This document shows, piece by piece, positions 46,611 to 55,080 of a DNA stretch of 64,000 nt (position 1 is its first letter; every line of letters begins with the position of its first letter). Origin of the DNA: Halobacterium salinarum DSM 3754 (lineage in GTDB: Archaea; Halobacteriota; Halobacteria; Halobacteriales; Halobacteriaceae); the NCBI RefSeq assembly GCF_008124605.1, contig NZ_VRYN01000001.1:360772-424771 (forward strand), read 5' to 3'. The notes below the pieces were generated by a model. That model searched no databases. It saw only the letters and a list, made by a program, of their open reading frames with translations, and was not told where the DNA came from. A program made the position numbers and the translations under genes.

Positions 46611-47719
46611 CCGAGTTGGATGGGGACCGGCATGAAACACAGCGCGCCGAGGACGAACGTCACCACGCCCAGCGCGACGCGCCGGCGGTCGAGTGGCCGG
46701 TCGTCGACCGGCGTGACGGTGCCGGACAGCGACACCACCGACGCCAGAACACCCCACAGCAGCCAGATGCCGGCGGCGTTCCCGGCGTCTCGAACGATCC
46801 AGAGGTAGGCCCCCAGCGAGAGCAACGCGGTCGGCACGAGCGGCGCGAAGCGACCGGCGGTCTCGCCGACCAGCGACCGGAGGATGTGCCCGCCGTCGAG
46901 CTGGCCGACCGGCAGCAGGTTCAGGAACGTGACGAACATGCCGATCCAGCCGCCCATCACGACGGGGTTGACGGCTGTGCGTGGGTCCGCGTACGCGAAC
47001 TGCTCGCCGAGCACGGCCGCGATCCCGCGCAACAACAGCGGGTAGCCGAAGTCCACGTGAACGGCGCTGGCCGAGTTCGCGACCCCCGGGGGCACGGTCA
47101 CTGGCGGCAACACGAGCCCGATCACGGAAACGACGACGGCAGCGACGAGACCCGCCAGCGGCCCGGCTGCGCCGATGTCGAAGAGGGCGTTGCGGCTGGG
47201 CATTCGGCCGCGCATCCGGATGACCGCGCCCATCGTGCCGAACAGCGACGGGAACGGGATGAAGTACGGCAGCGTCGCGTCGACGTCGTGGTGTTTGCTC
47301 ATCACGTAGTGGCCGAGCTCGTGGGTGCCCAGCACGCCCATGACCGCGAGCGTGAACGGGATCGCGCGCACGACGGCGGGCGAGAACGGGTCGACGTAAT
47401 ACCAGTTCGCGCCCACGAACAGCGTCGAGGCGAGCGTTGCCAGGAACAGCGCGACGTTCGTCCACGGCACCCCGGTGTCGGTGTCAGCGGCGTCGGCTGG
47501 CGTGGCGACGAGCACGCGCTCGCCGGTGCGGTCGGTGAGCCTGACGTCGTAGCCGTGCTCGCGGAACAGCGGCCAGAGTTCGCGCTCGATCGTGGCTCGG
47601 TCGGCACCGGGCTGCCCGAAGTAGAGGAGTTCGCCGTCCCGGTGTTGGACGTCGTACACGTCGAAGCGGTCGCCGAAGGCGGCCGGAGAGGGCGCGTCCG
47701 CTGGCGATTCAGGCGGCAT
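46607..47719 (-). CDS. Site-2 protease family (M50) intramembrane metalloprotease
   Basis: 370 residues. An N-terminal soluble domain (about 15-80, containing RTGERVLVATPAD) precedes roughly eight membrane segments. The zinc motif HELGH is at 133-137 in LGTHELGHYVMSKHH, and the second motif LLPVGQLDGGH supplies the Asp ligand. Such enzymes cleave membrane-bound regulators or process substrates within the bilayer; none is known here. It lacks a PDZ domain, unlike the other M50 protein at 50893. Confidence 0.88.
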   Translation of the reverse strand: MPPESPADAPSPAAFGDRFDVYDVQHRDGELLYFGQPGADRATIERELWPLFREHGYDVRLTDRTGERVLVATPADAADTDTGVPWTNVALFLATLASTLFVGANWYYVDPFSPAVVRAIPFTLAVMGVLGTHELGHYVMSKHHDVDATLPYFIPFPSLFGTMGAVIRMRGRMPSRNALFDIGAAGPLAGLVAAVVVSVIGLVLPPVTVPPGVANSASAVHVDFGYPLLLRGIAAVLGEQFAYADPRTAVNPVVMGGWIGMFVTFLNLLPVGQLDGGHILRSLVGETAGRFAPLVPTALLSLGAYLWIVRDAGNAAGIWLLWGVLASVVSLSGTVTPVDDRPLDRRRVALGVVTFVLGALCFMPVPIQLG

Positions 47720-47802
47720 TGAAGCGTGGTAGCGGCTACAGCCGCTTAACCACTATGGGTGTTGCACGGCGAGAACGGGGACGCAGTGGCGGGGGAAGGG
47801 TG

Positions 47803-48054
47803 TTATGCGGGCTGGACGCGCCACGTGGTGGCGCTGGTGTACGACCACTTCTCGACGGTGATGTCGGTGGCGGACTTCGAGAGTTTCACCATCAGAGCGC
47901 CGATCTCCTTGGGGGAGAGATCGACATCGTCGGCGATGAACTTGCTCTTGAAGTAGAGCTCGCCGTCGTCGGCCTTCTCGCGGAGGTAGGACTTCAGGCG
48001 CGTTTCCTTGTCCTGCGACTCGGCCTCACTGGAGGGGGAGTTGGGTGCGCTCAT
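47803..48054 (-). CDS. Small conserved haloarchaeal protein (DUF7123-like), 83 aa
   Basis: 83 residues. An acidic low-complexity N-terminus (MSAPNSPSSEAESQDKE) is followed by a compact domain: RLKSYLREKADDGELYFKSK, FIADDVDLSPKEIGALMVKL and EKWSYTSATTWRV. The helix-turn pattern in the centre resembles a winged helix, so DNA or RNA binding is possible. I recognise it as a widespread haloarchaeal family, probably DUF7123. It lies alone between convergent and divergent neighbours. Confidence 0.8.
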   Translation of the reverse strand: MSAPNSPSSEAESQDKETRLKSYLREKADDGELYFKSKFIADDVDLSPKEIGALMVKLSKSATDITVEKWSYTSATTWRVQPA

Positions 48055-48436
48055 GGTGTCTGGCCTCGCTTTCGTGTACCGCCCAGGATGGGTTATAACA
48101 GAAGGAACGTTCGGGCTGATTTCGGCCGTTTCACCCCGTGAACTGAGGGGTTGCGTACAGTTTATAACGTGCTTAGAACCAATCAGACAGTTTATACTCG
48201 TGTTTCAGAGTTTATTTTGGGTGGGAGACGACAGCATCTCATGGGCCGGGTGACAGCGGGGGCTGTCATCGACACGTCAGACGATCGGGAGGTGACAGTG
48301 CCGGCAGTCGTGGCGCGCGCGCACCGGAGCTAGACGGTCCCGAACGTCGCAGGAGTGTTTCTTCCGGCCGTCTAACGGCTGCACGCGCGATCAGTTGACA
48401 ACCCTTAAGCACGCCACCGGGCTACCGGGCTGTAGT
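48055..48436. other. 382-base intergenic region with three spaced TTTATA-like boxes
   Basis: No ordinary gene is apparent. ACAGTTTATA occurs at 48157-48166 and 48187-48196, and AGAGTTTATT at 48207-48216: starts are 30 and 20 bases apart, whole helical turns. An ATG at 48241 lies 30 bases after the third box and opens a 30-codon frame ending in TAG. The right end holds the pyrH promoter. Confidence 0.45.
48400..48410 (+). promoter_or_regulatory. TATA box of pyrH
   Basis: AACCCTTAAGC lies 27-37 bases before the pyrH ATG at 48437, consistent with a leaderless transcript that probably also covers lysS. Confidence 0.55.
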
Positions 48437-49162
48437 ATGCGAGTGGTGGTTTCTATCGGCGGCAGCGTGCTCGCGCCCGGCTTGGACGCCGACCAAGTCG
48501 ACGCCCACGCCGACGCCATCAACGAGTTGACCGACGCCGGCTGTGAGGTCGGGGCCGTGGTCGGTGGCGGCGGCGTCGCACGGGACTACATCGGAACAGC
48601 GCGCGAGCTCGGCGCCAACGAGATCGAGCTCGACGACATCGGCGTCGACGTGACGCGGCTCAACGCCCGGCTGCTCATCGCCGCGTTGGGCGGTGACGCA
48701 GCGCCCAGCCCGGCCGAAGACTACGAGGACGCCGGGGAGGCGATGCGGCGCGGCGACATCGCGGTGATGGGGGGCGTGGTCGCCGGGCAGACGACCGACG
48801 CCGTGAGCGCCGCGCTCGCGGAGTACACCGACGCCGACCTGCTGTTGTACGCGACCAGTGTGCCCGGCGTGTTCTCCGCGGACCCCAACGAGGACGCCGA
48901 CGCCGAGCACTTCACGCGGATGACGGCGGGCGAGCTCGTGGACATCATCGCTGACATCGAGATGAACGCCGGATCGTCGGCACCCGTGGACTTGCTGGCG
49001 GCGAAGCTCATCGAGCGCTCCGGCGTCCGCACCATCGTGCTCGACGGGACCGACCCCCGCCGCATCGTGGACGCGGTGCGCTTCGGCGAGCACGACGGCA
49101 CCGACGTGATCCCCGACGGCACCGACAACCAGATGACGTACTGGGCCGACAACCAGGAGTAA
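48437..49162 (+). CDS. pyrH: Uridylate kinase
   Basis: 241 residues from the ATG at 48437. Phosphorylates UMP to UDP. An amino-acid-kinase fold: MRVVVSIGGSVLAPGLDADQ for the phosphate loop, VVGGGGVARDYIGTARELGAN, MGGVVAGQTTDAVSAALAEY, and LLYATSVPGVFSADPNEDADA for nucleotide contacts. Length and motifs match archaeal PyrH. lysS begins four bases after its stop. Confidence 0.95.
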   Translation: MRVVVSIGGSVLAPGLDADQVDAHADAINELTDAGCEVGAVVGGGGVARDYIGTARELGANEIELDDIGVDVTRLNARLLIAALGGDAAPSPAEDYEDAGEAMRRGDIAVMGGVVAGQTTDAVSAALAEYTDADLLLYATSVPGVFSADPNEDADAEHFTRMTAGELVDIIADIEMNAGSSAPVDLLAAKLIERSGVRTIVLDGTDPRRIVDAVRFGEHDGTDVIPDGTDNQMTYWADNQE

Positions 49163-49166
49163 GACC

Positions 49167-50813
49167 ATGCATCCTGACGACGACCCGTACGCAGACGACG
49201 GCAGCGGTCGCCTGTTCTGGGCTGACGCCGCCGCCGACCGCGTGCTCGACGGCGACCCCGAGGAACCGATCGTGATCAAGGGCGGGATCTCGCCGTCCGG
49301 CGTGCCACACCTCGGCAACATGAACGAGATCATGCGCGGGTATTTCGTGGCGGCGGTGTTGCGCGAGCGCGGCCACGAGGTACGCCAGGTGTTCACCAGC
49401 GACGACCGCGACCCGCTGCGGGGGCTGCCCCGGAAGCTCGCCGACCTGGACGGGGAGGTCGTTGCTCTCGGGGACGTGAACGCGGGCGCGCTCGGGCAGA
49501 ACCTCGGCGCGCCCTACACCGAGATCCCCGACCCCTTCGGGTGCTGTGACTCCTACGGCGCGCACTTCTCGAACCTCATTCAGTCCTCGGCGGACCGCCT
49601 GGGCGTGGACGTCGAGATGGTCTCGAACACGGAGACCTACGCCAACGGCGGGTTCGAGGAAGTCACGCGGTACCTCCTGGAGCACGTCACGGCGGCCCGC
49701 GACGTGCTGGGTGAATACCAGGACAAAGTCGACGAGGAGTACGTGCCGTTCAATCCCATCTGTGAGGCGTGCGGGAAGGTGACCGAGACGGTCACCGACG
49801 TCGACGCCGACGCCGGCACCGTCGAGTACGTCTGCACCGACATGGACGCCGGCGACCAGACCATCGAGGGGTGTGGTCACGAGGGCACGGCGACCCTCCG
49901 CGAGGGGAAGCTGCCGTGGCGCTTCGAGTGGCCGGCGCAGTGGCGCACGCTGGGTGTGGACTACGAGCCGTTCGGGAAAGACCACGCCGAAGGGTCGTGG
50001 CCCTCCGGGACGGACATCTCCCGGAACGTGCTCGGCGACGAGCCACCGACCCCGATGGTGTACGAGTGGTTCACGCTCGACGGGGAGCCGTTCAGCTCGT
50101 CGGCCGGCCACGTCATCCTCGTCCAGGACGTGCTCGCGTTGCTGGAGCTGCCGGTGGTGCGGTATTTCTTCAGCAAGGACCCCCGCCGCGCGCGGGACTT
50201 CTCCATCGAGCACCTCGACCAGCTCGTCGACGAGTTCGATCGCATGGAGCGCGTGTACTTCGGCGAGGCGGCCGACGCCAGCGAGGACGAACGCGAGCGC
50301 GCCGCCCGCGTGTACCCGCTGCTCGTCGACGACATCGACGCGGATCGCGTGCGCATCCCGTTCACGTTCGCGGCGGTGCTGGGGATGACCGAGGACTCCG
50401 CCCTGCGCGAGGAGATCGCGCGCCGCGAGGGCCACATTCCCGCGGACGCTGACGCCGACACCGTCGCGGACGCGCTCACGCGCGTTGAGCGCGCCCGAGA
50501 GTGGGCGCGCCGCACGAACAACGAGTTCAACTACCGGCTCGCGCGCGCCGAGATCCCCGCACACGACTTCGACGACGCCACGGCGGCAGCCCTGGACGAG
50601 TTGGCGGCGTTCCTCGACGACGAGGACCCCGACGGGGAGGCGCTGCAGGGCGAGATCTACGAGGCCGCCAAGCGCCACGACATCGACATCGGCGCGTTCT
50701 TCGCGGCGGGCTACCGGCTGTTCTTCGACGAGGACCAGGGGCCGAAGCTGGGGCCGTTCCTCGCGAAGCTCGATCGCGAGTTCGTGGTCACGCGGCTCCG
50801 CCGCGAGGGCTGA
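49167..50813 (+). CDS. lysS: Class I lysyl-tRNA synthetase
   Basis: 548 residues. The archaeal class I LysRS, unrelated to the class II enzyme. The HIGH-equivalent is HLGN (48-51) in GVPHLGNMNEI. A zinc-type region CEACGKV ... GCGHEG is near 198-235. At the KMSKS position the sequence is FSSSAGH (309-315), so the usual lysine after the serines is alanine. An alpha-helix-cage C-terminal domain covers about 380-548. It follows pyrH by four bases. Whether alanine here is lineage-wide needs an alignment. Confidence 0.95.
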   Translation: MHPDDDPYADDGSGRLFWADAAADRVLDGDPEEPIVIKGGISPSGVPHLGNMNEIMRGYFVAAVLRERGHEVRQVFTSDDRDPLRGLPRKLADLDGEVVALGDVNAGALGQNLGAPYTEIPDPFGCCDSYGAHFSNLIQSSADRLGVDVEMVSNTETYANGGFEEVTRYLLEHVTAARDVLGEYQDKVDEEYVPFNPICEACGKVTETVTDVDADAGTVEYVCTDMDAGDQTIEGCGHEGTATLREGKLPWRFEWPAQWRTLGVDYEPFGKDHAEGSWPSGTDISRNVLGDEPPTPMVYEWFTLDGEPFSSSAGHVILVQDVLALLELPVVRYFFSKDPRRARDFSIEHLDQLVDEFDRMERVYFGEAADASEDERERAARVYPLLVDDIDADRVRIPFTFAAVLGMTEDSALREEIARREGHIPADADADTVADALTRVERAREWARRTNNEFNYRLARAEIPAHDFDDATAAALDELAAFLDDEDPDGEALQGEIYEAAKRHDIDIGAFFAAGYRLFFDEDQGPKLGPFLAKLDREFVVTRLRREG

Positions 50814-50892
50814 ACGCCGCCCCGTGGACGGCGGTGGAGCGGGCGATCCATCCCCGAACTCCTTTTGACCTAGACCCCCGAAGCAACGGACA

Positions 50893-52695
50893 ATGGAAAC
50901 CTGGCAGCTGCTGTTGGTCGGGCTGCTCGCGTACTGGGCGGCGGTGTCGTGGGCGCAGAGCCGCGGCCTGCTGCCGTCGTTCGTGCACACCAGCGGCCCG
51001 ATAACGACCCTCCACACGAAGCGCGGGAAGCGGTTTCTCGACTGGATGGCGACCCCCAAGCGGCTGTGGCGCGCGTGGGGGAACTTCGGGTTGGGGCTGG
51101 CGTCGGTCGTGCTGGTCGGCGTGCTGATCGCGCTCGTCCTGGTGGCCATCACGACGCTGCTGAATCCGCCGGAGCCAACGAGCATCAGCCAGCCGTCGAA
51201 CGTGCTGGTGATCCCGGGGGTCAACGACTTCCTGCCGTTGTCGGTTGCGCCGGAGATCATCGCCGGGCTGTTCATCGGGATCGTCATCCACGAGTTCGGC
51301 CACGGGCTGATGTGTCGCGTCGAGGGCATCGACGTCGAGTCCATGGGCGTGGCGCTGCTGGCGGTGTTGCCCGTGGGCGCGTTCGTCGAACCGGACCAGG
51401 ACAGCCAGGCGGACGCCGACCGCGGGTCGAAGTCCCGGATGTTCGCTGCCGGCGTCACGAACAACTTTCTCGTTGTGGTGGTGACGCTGGCGTTGCTGTT
51501 CGGGCCGGTTGCGGGCGCGGTCGCGGTTTCGGACGGCGGCCTCGTCGGGGAGGTCCACGACGGGACGGCGGCCGCCGCCGCCGGGTTCTCCGGGGGGGAC
51601 CGCATCACCGCGGTGGGTGGCGCGCCGGTGGCGAACAACACGGCGTTCAGGCAGGCCCTCGACGAGTACGACGACCCCACGGTGCCAGTGACCCTCGCCA
51701 GCAACGAGACGGTGCGCGTCGAGCGGCAGCTGTCGGTGGTCGCGAACGCGTCGAACTCGCCGCTGTCGATCACCACGAACGACACCATCACGGCCGTCAA
51801 CGGCACGACGGTCAGCACCGAATCGGAGCTGCGGGCGGCGCTCGCCGACCGCGAGGTTGCGGCGTTCGAACTGAACGACGGCGCGGCGACCGCGACCGGG
51901 CCGGCGGGCGCGCTCGTGACGACGATCCCCGACGCGCCGGCCGCCACGGACGGCCTGTCGGCGGGCACCAACGCGGTCGTGGTTTCGGTCAACGGAACAC
52001 GGGTGCCCACGTACGACGCGCTCAGCGGCGAGCTCGACGCCCGCGACCCCGGTGACACGATCAGCGTCGGGGCGTACGTCAACGGGAGTCGGACCACCAC
52101 CGAGATCACGCTGGGCGAGCAGTCCGACGGCTCCAGCTACATGGGGATCGCGCCCGCACGCGGCGTCAGCGGGGTGGCCGTCGACGGCTTCGGGGCGACA
52201 CTGTATCCGGCCGACACCTACCGCGGACTGCTCTCCGGGGAGACGTCCGGGTCGGCGTACCTCAGCACGCTGTTCGGCGGCGCAGACGACCCCATCACGG
52301 GCTTCCTGCAGGCGGTCGTGATCGCGCTGTACCTGCCGCTGATCGGGCTCGTGGATCCGACCCTCGGGTTCAACTTCGCGGGGATCGCGGGGATGAACGC
52401 GAGCTTCTATCACGTCACCGGCGTGCTGGGCGTGTTCCCGGACTGGGTGACGTTCGGCGCGGCGAACGTGTTGCTGTGGACCGGCTGGGTGAACCTCAAC
52501 CTCGCGCTGTTCAACTGCATCCCGGCGTTCCCGCTTGACGGCGGCCACCTGCTGCGGTCGGCCGCGGAGGCGGTGACGGTGCGACTGCCCTTCGAGAGGC
52601 CGGAGACGGCGACGCGCGCGATCACGACCGGGATCGGGTTGCTGATGCTGTGCAGCCTGTTGTTGATGCTGTTCGGGCCGGAGCTGCTGTCCTAG
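50893..52695 (+). CDS. PDZ-containing site-2 protease (M50)
   Basis: 600 residues. One N-terminal membrane segment (LLLVGLLAYWAAVSWAQ), two more before the zinc motif HEFGH at 133-137 (IVIHEFGHGLM), then a long external region of about 210-410 with PDZ-like repeats (EVHDGTAAAAAGFSGGDRITAVGG and TNAVVVSVNGTRVPTYDALSGEL). The second metal motif CIPAFPLDGGHLL is in the C-terminal membrane bundle (about residue 545). Probably an RseP-type regulator of membrane signalling. Its stop overlaps that of convergent padR by four bases. Confidence 0.9.
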   Translation: METWQLLLVGLLAYWAAVSWAQSRGLLPSFVHTSGPITTLHTKRGKRFLDWMATPKRLWRAWGNFGLGLASVVLVGVLIALVLVAITTLLNPPEPTSISQPSNVLVIPGVNDFLPLSVAPEIIAGLFIGIVIHEFGHGLMCRVEGIDVESMGVALLAVLPVGAFVEPDQDSQADADRGSKSRMFAAGVTNNFLVVVVTLALLFGPVAGAVAVSDGGLVGEVHDGTAAAAAGFSGGDRITAVGGAPVANNTAFRQALDEYDDPTVPVTLASNETVRVERQLSVVANASNSPLSITTNDTITAVNGTTVSTESELRAALADREVAAFELNDGAATATGPAGALVTTIPDAPAATDGLSAGTNAVVVSVNGTRVPTYDALSGELDARDPGDTISVGAYVNGSRTTTEITLGEQSDGSSYMGIAPARGVSGVAVDGFGATLYPADTYRGLLSGETSGSAYLSTLFGGADDPITGFLQAVVIALYLPLIGLVDPTLGFNFAGIAGMNASFYHVTGVLGVFPDWVTFGAANVLLWTGWVNLNLALFNCIPAFPLDGGHLLRSAAEAVTVRLPFERPETATRAITTGIGLLMLCSLLLMLFGPELLS

Positions 52696-53222
52696 TCGTC
52701 GGGGCCCTCGATGCCCATGCGGTCGGCGAACTCCGCGGGGGTGTCGGGGACGCGCTCGAACTCCGAGAAGTAGTGTTCGTGGTGGCGCACCACCTGTTCG
52801 ACGATCCACGCCGAGAACGCCTCGTCAAAGCGCCACCCGGTGCCTTCCGGTGGGTTTTCGACGTCGAAGCGGTCGTCGGTGCCGAGCACCGCGAACATGT
52901 GATAGAACCCCAGGATGACATCGAAGAGGTCCGTGCCCGCCGTGCCGACTTCCTCGCGTTTCGCGGCGAGTTCCTCGCGGCCGGCGTCGGTCAACTCGAA
53001 GTATTTCCGGTCGGGTTCGTCCTCGACGTCGAGGCGTTCGGCGTACCCGTTCTCCTCGAACTTGTAGAGGATGGGGTAGACCGACCCGTAGGACGGCTCC
53101 CAGTGGCCCCCGGAGAGGGATTCGATCTCCTTGAGGATCTCGTAGCCGTACCGGGGTTGTTCGTCAAGCAACTCCAACACCAGGTAGGAGACGAGCCCCT
53201 TCGGCGGCCCACTCTTTCGCAT
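52692..53222 (-). CDS. PadR-family transcriptional regulator
   Basis: 176 residues. The N-terminal ~95 residues are a PadR winged helix (LVSYLVLELLDEQPRYGYEI, then SYGSVYPILYKFEENGYAERL and the DEPDRKYFELTDAGREEL wing). A helical C-terminal part (about 100-176) follows; it is His- and aromatic-rich (VRHHEHYFSEF) and could bind an effector. It is divergent from the heme-protein gene across 110 bases, the classic position for a regulator of its neighbour. Confidence 0.88.
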   Translation of the reverse strand: MRKSGPPKGLVSYLVLELLDEQPRYGYEILKEIESLSGGHWEPSYGSVYPILYKFEENGYAERLDVEDEPDRKYFELTDAGREELAAKREEVGTAGTDLFDVILGFYHMFAVLGTDDRFDVENPPEGTGWRFDEAFSAWIVEQVVRHHEHYFSEFERVPDTPAEFADRMGIEGPDD

Positions 53223-53332
53223 CTGCGTCCACCTTCCGGGGGTCGCAGTGAAAGGGTTTCGGTCGGTGGGCCGCCGTCACACTGCGGGCTGCTTTGGGAA
53301 AACCCTTCTACGCCCGGTTCGAACGCCGATGT
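53223..53332. promoter_or_regulatory. Divergent padR / heme-protein promoter region
   Basis: AAACCCTT at 53300-53307 lies 26-33 bases before the heme-protein ATG. Its mirror, AAGGGTTT at 53252-53259, lies 30-37 bases before the padR ATG on the other strand. The matched boxes are likely the two TATA/BRE regions, and their symmetry may also let PadR bind both. Confidence 0.45.
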
Positions 53333-54811
53333 ATGGCAGACGCTCCGCCGACAGACGAGGGATGGTTCGTGCTCCACGACTGCTACACCGTGGACTGGGA
53401 TGCATGGCGTGACGCGCCGGAGCGGGATCGGACGGCGGCCCTCGACGACGCGGCGTCGTTCCTCGCGGACCGCGAGGCGCTTGCGGACGCCGACGAGGGC
53501 GAGTCGGGCGTGTTCTCGATCACCGGACAGAAAGCGGACCTGCTGTTCGTGCACTTCCGGGAGAGCCTCGACGAACTGGATCGGATCCAGCGGGCCTTCG
53601 AGCAGACCGCGTTCGCCGAGTACACCGAGCGCGCGCACTCGTACGTCTCCGTGGTCGAGATCTCGGGGTACACCGCGCCCGACTACTTCGAGGACCCCGA
53701 CTCCGTCGACGACGGGCTCCGGCAGTACTTCGAGAGCAAGCTCACGCCGGAGATCCCCGACGACACGTACGTCTCGTTTTACCCGATGAGCAAGCGCCGC
53801 CAGCCCGAGCAGAACTGGTACGACCTGCCCATCGAGGAGCGCGCGGAGATGATGGACGTCCACGGCGACCTGGGCAAGCAGTACGCCGGGAAGGTCAGCC
53901 AGGTCATCGCGTCCTCGGTGGGCCTCGACGACATGGAGTGGGGGGTAACGCTGTTCGCCGACGACCTCACCGACATCAAGGACATCGTCTATGAGATGCG
54001 CTTCGACGAAGTGTCCGCGAAGTACGGCGCGTTCGGCGACTTCTTCGTCGGCCGCCGGTTCCCGCCCGCGGATCTGCCGGCGTTCATGGCCGGCGAGAGA
54101 GTGCCCGCCCCCGAGGGCGGGGCGGACGCCCACGGTGAGGGCGAGCGTACGCACCACCACGGTGACTCCGACCACCACGACGGCGACGACGGCGAACAGC
54201 ACCACCACAGCACCGGCGACGAGGCCGACGACGGCATCCGCGGCGAACTCGCCGACGAGGACATCTACGCCGGCCAGCCCCACGGCGAGGACGTCTACGC
54301 GACGGTGCTGTACTCGGAAGCCGGCGCCGACGACCTCTTCGAGGAGGTCGAGGGGCTGCGGGGGAACTTCGAGCATTACGACACGCACGTGAAAACCGCC
54401 GTCTACGACGGCCACGAGGCCGACCGGCGCGCAGTGGTCTCCATCTGGGACACCGCCAGCGCCGCCGACACCGCCGCCGGCTTCCTCGCCGACCTGCCCG
54501 AGGTCGTCGAGCGCGCCGGCGAGGAGTCCGGGTTCGGCACGATGGGCATGTTCTACGAGACCAAGCCCGAACACACCGCGGAGTTCGTCGAGAAGTTCGA
54601 CACCGTCGCCGGCGTGCTCGCGGACATGGACGGCCACTTCGACACCGATCTGATGGTGAACGTCGAGAACGACGACGACATGTTCATCGCCAGCCAGTGG
54701 CGCTCCCAGGAGGACGCCATGGCGTTCTTCCGCAGCGACGACTTCGGGGACACCGTCGACTGGGGTCGCGACGTGCTCGCGGACCGCCCGCGCCACGTCT
54801 TCCTCGCGTAA
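53333..54811 (+). CDS. pitA: Chlorite dismutase-like heme protein fused to an ABM domain (PitA/HemQ type)
   Basis: 492 residues. Residues 1-250 match the chlorite-dismutase/HemQ fold (VLHDCYTVDWDAWRDAP, YVSFYPMSKRRQPEQNWYDLP, MEWGVTLFADDLTDIKDIVYEMRFDEVSAKY), a family that includes coproheme decarboxylases of heme synthesis. A His/Asp-rich linker (about 265-290, with three HHH runs) leads to a C-terminal antibiotic-biosynthesis-monooxygenase-like domain (about 310-492) including ENDDDMFIASQWRSQEDAM. Such Cld-ABM fusions are typical of haloarchaea (PitA). Coproheme decarboxylase activity is inferred from family. Confidence 0.88.
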   Translation: MADAPPTDEGWFVLHDCYTVDWDAWRDAPERDRTAALDDAASFLADREALADADEGESGVFSITGQKADLLFVHFRESLDELDRIQRAFEQTAFAEYTERAHSYVSVVEISGYTAPDYFEDPDSVDDGLRQYFESKLTPEIPDDTYVSFYPMSKRRQPEQNWYDLPIEERAEMMDVHGDLGKQYAGKVSQVIASSVGLDDMEWGVTLFADDLTDIKDIVYEMRFDEVSAKYGAFGDFFVGRRFPPADLPAFMAGERVPAPEGGADAHGEGERTHHHGDSDHHDGDDGEQHHHSTGDEADDGIRGELADEDIYAGQPHGEDVYATVLYSEAGADDLFEEVEGLRGNFEHYDTHVKTAVYDGHEADRRAVVSIWDTASAADTAAGFLADLPEVVERAGEESGFGTMGMFYETKPEHTAEFVEKFDTVAGVLADMDGHFDTDLMVNVENDDDMFIASQWRSQEDAMAFFRSDDFGDTVDWGRDVLADRPRHVFLA

Positions 54812-54872
54812 GGAACCGCGCACCCCGACCACTGTCCGGGTGGTACCCGCGGGAGCACTCGACAGCGGGCCG

Positions 54873-55043
54873 TCAGGAGACGATTCGGTGGAGACCGATC
54901 ACTAACAGCATGTTGACCGCGACCGTGCCGGCCGGCAGGAGGTCCAGGCCCGCACTCACGTAGAGGAGCACGAGGGCACCGAGGGCCAGCCGGTCGGCGG
55001 CGGACAGCGACCGCGGTGTGGCTGGGTCGGTGGAGTCAGGCAC
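54873..55043 (-). CDS. Small two-helix membrane protein, 56 aa
   Basis: A GTG at 55043 opens a 56-codon frame ending TGA at 54873. The product begins MPDSTDPATPRSLSAADRLA (GTG read as Met), then two hydrophobic stretches (about 19-30 and 35-51, LGALVLLYVSAG and PAGTVAVNMLLVIGL). It is convergent with the heme-protein gene and 38 bases upstream of... on the same strand, the aldo-keto reductase gene ends nearby at 55081. No family recognised; it is probably real because composition and membrane pattern are protein-like. Confidence 0.5.
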   Translation of the reverse strand: MPDSTDPATPRSLSAADRLALGALVLLYVSAGLDLLPAGTVAVNMLLVIGLHRIVS

Positions 55044-55080
55044 ACCGGGCGTTCAGTCCCGCACAGAATATAGGTTGGGA

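Noticed and set aside
54126-54210. Frameshift splitting the heme protein into two genes
   Set aside because: The frame is continuous through the His-rich linker, and fused Cld-ABM proteins are known in haloarchaea.
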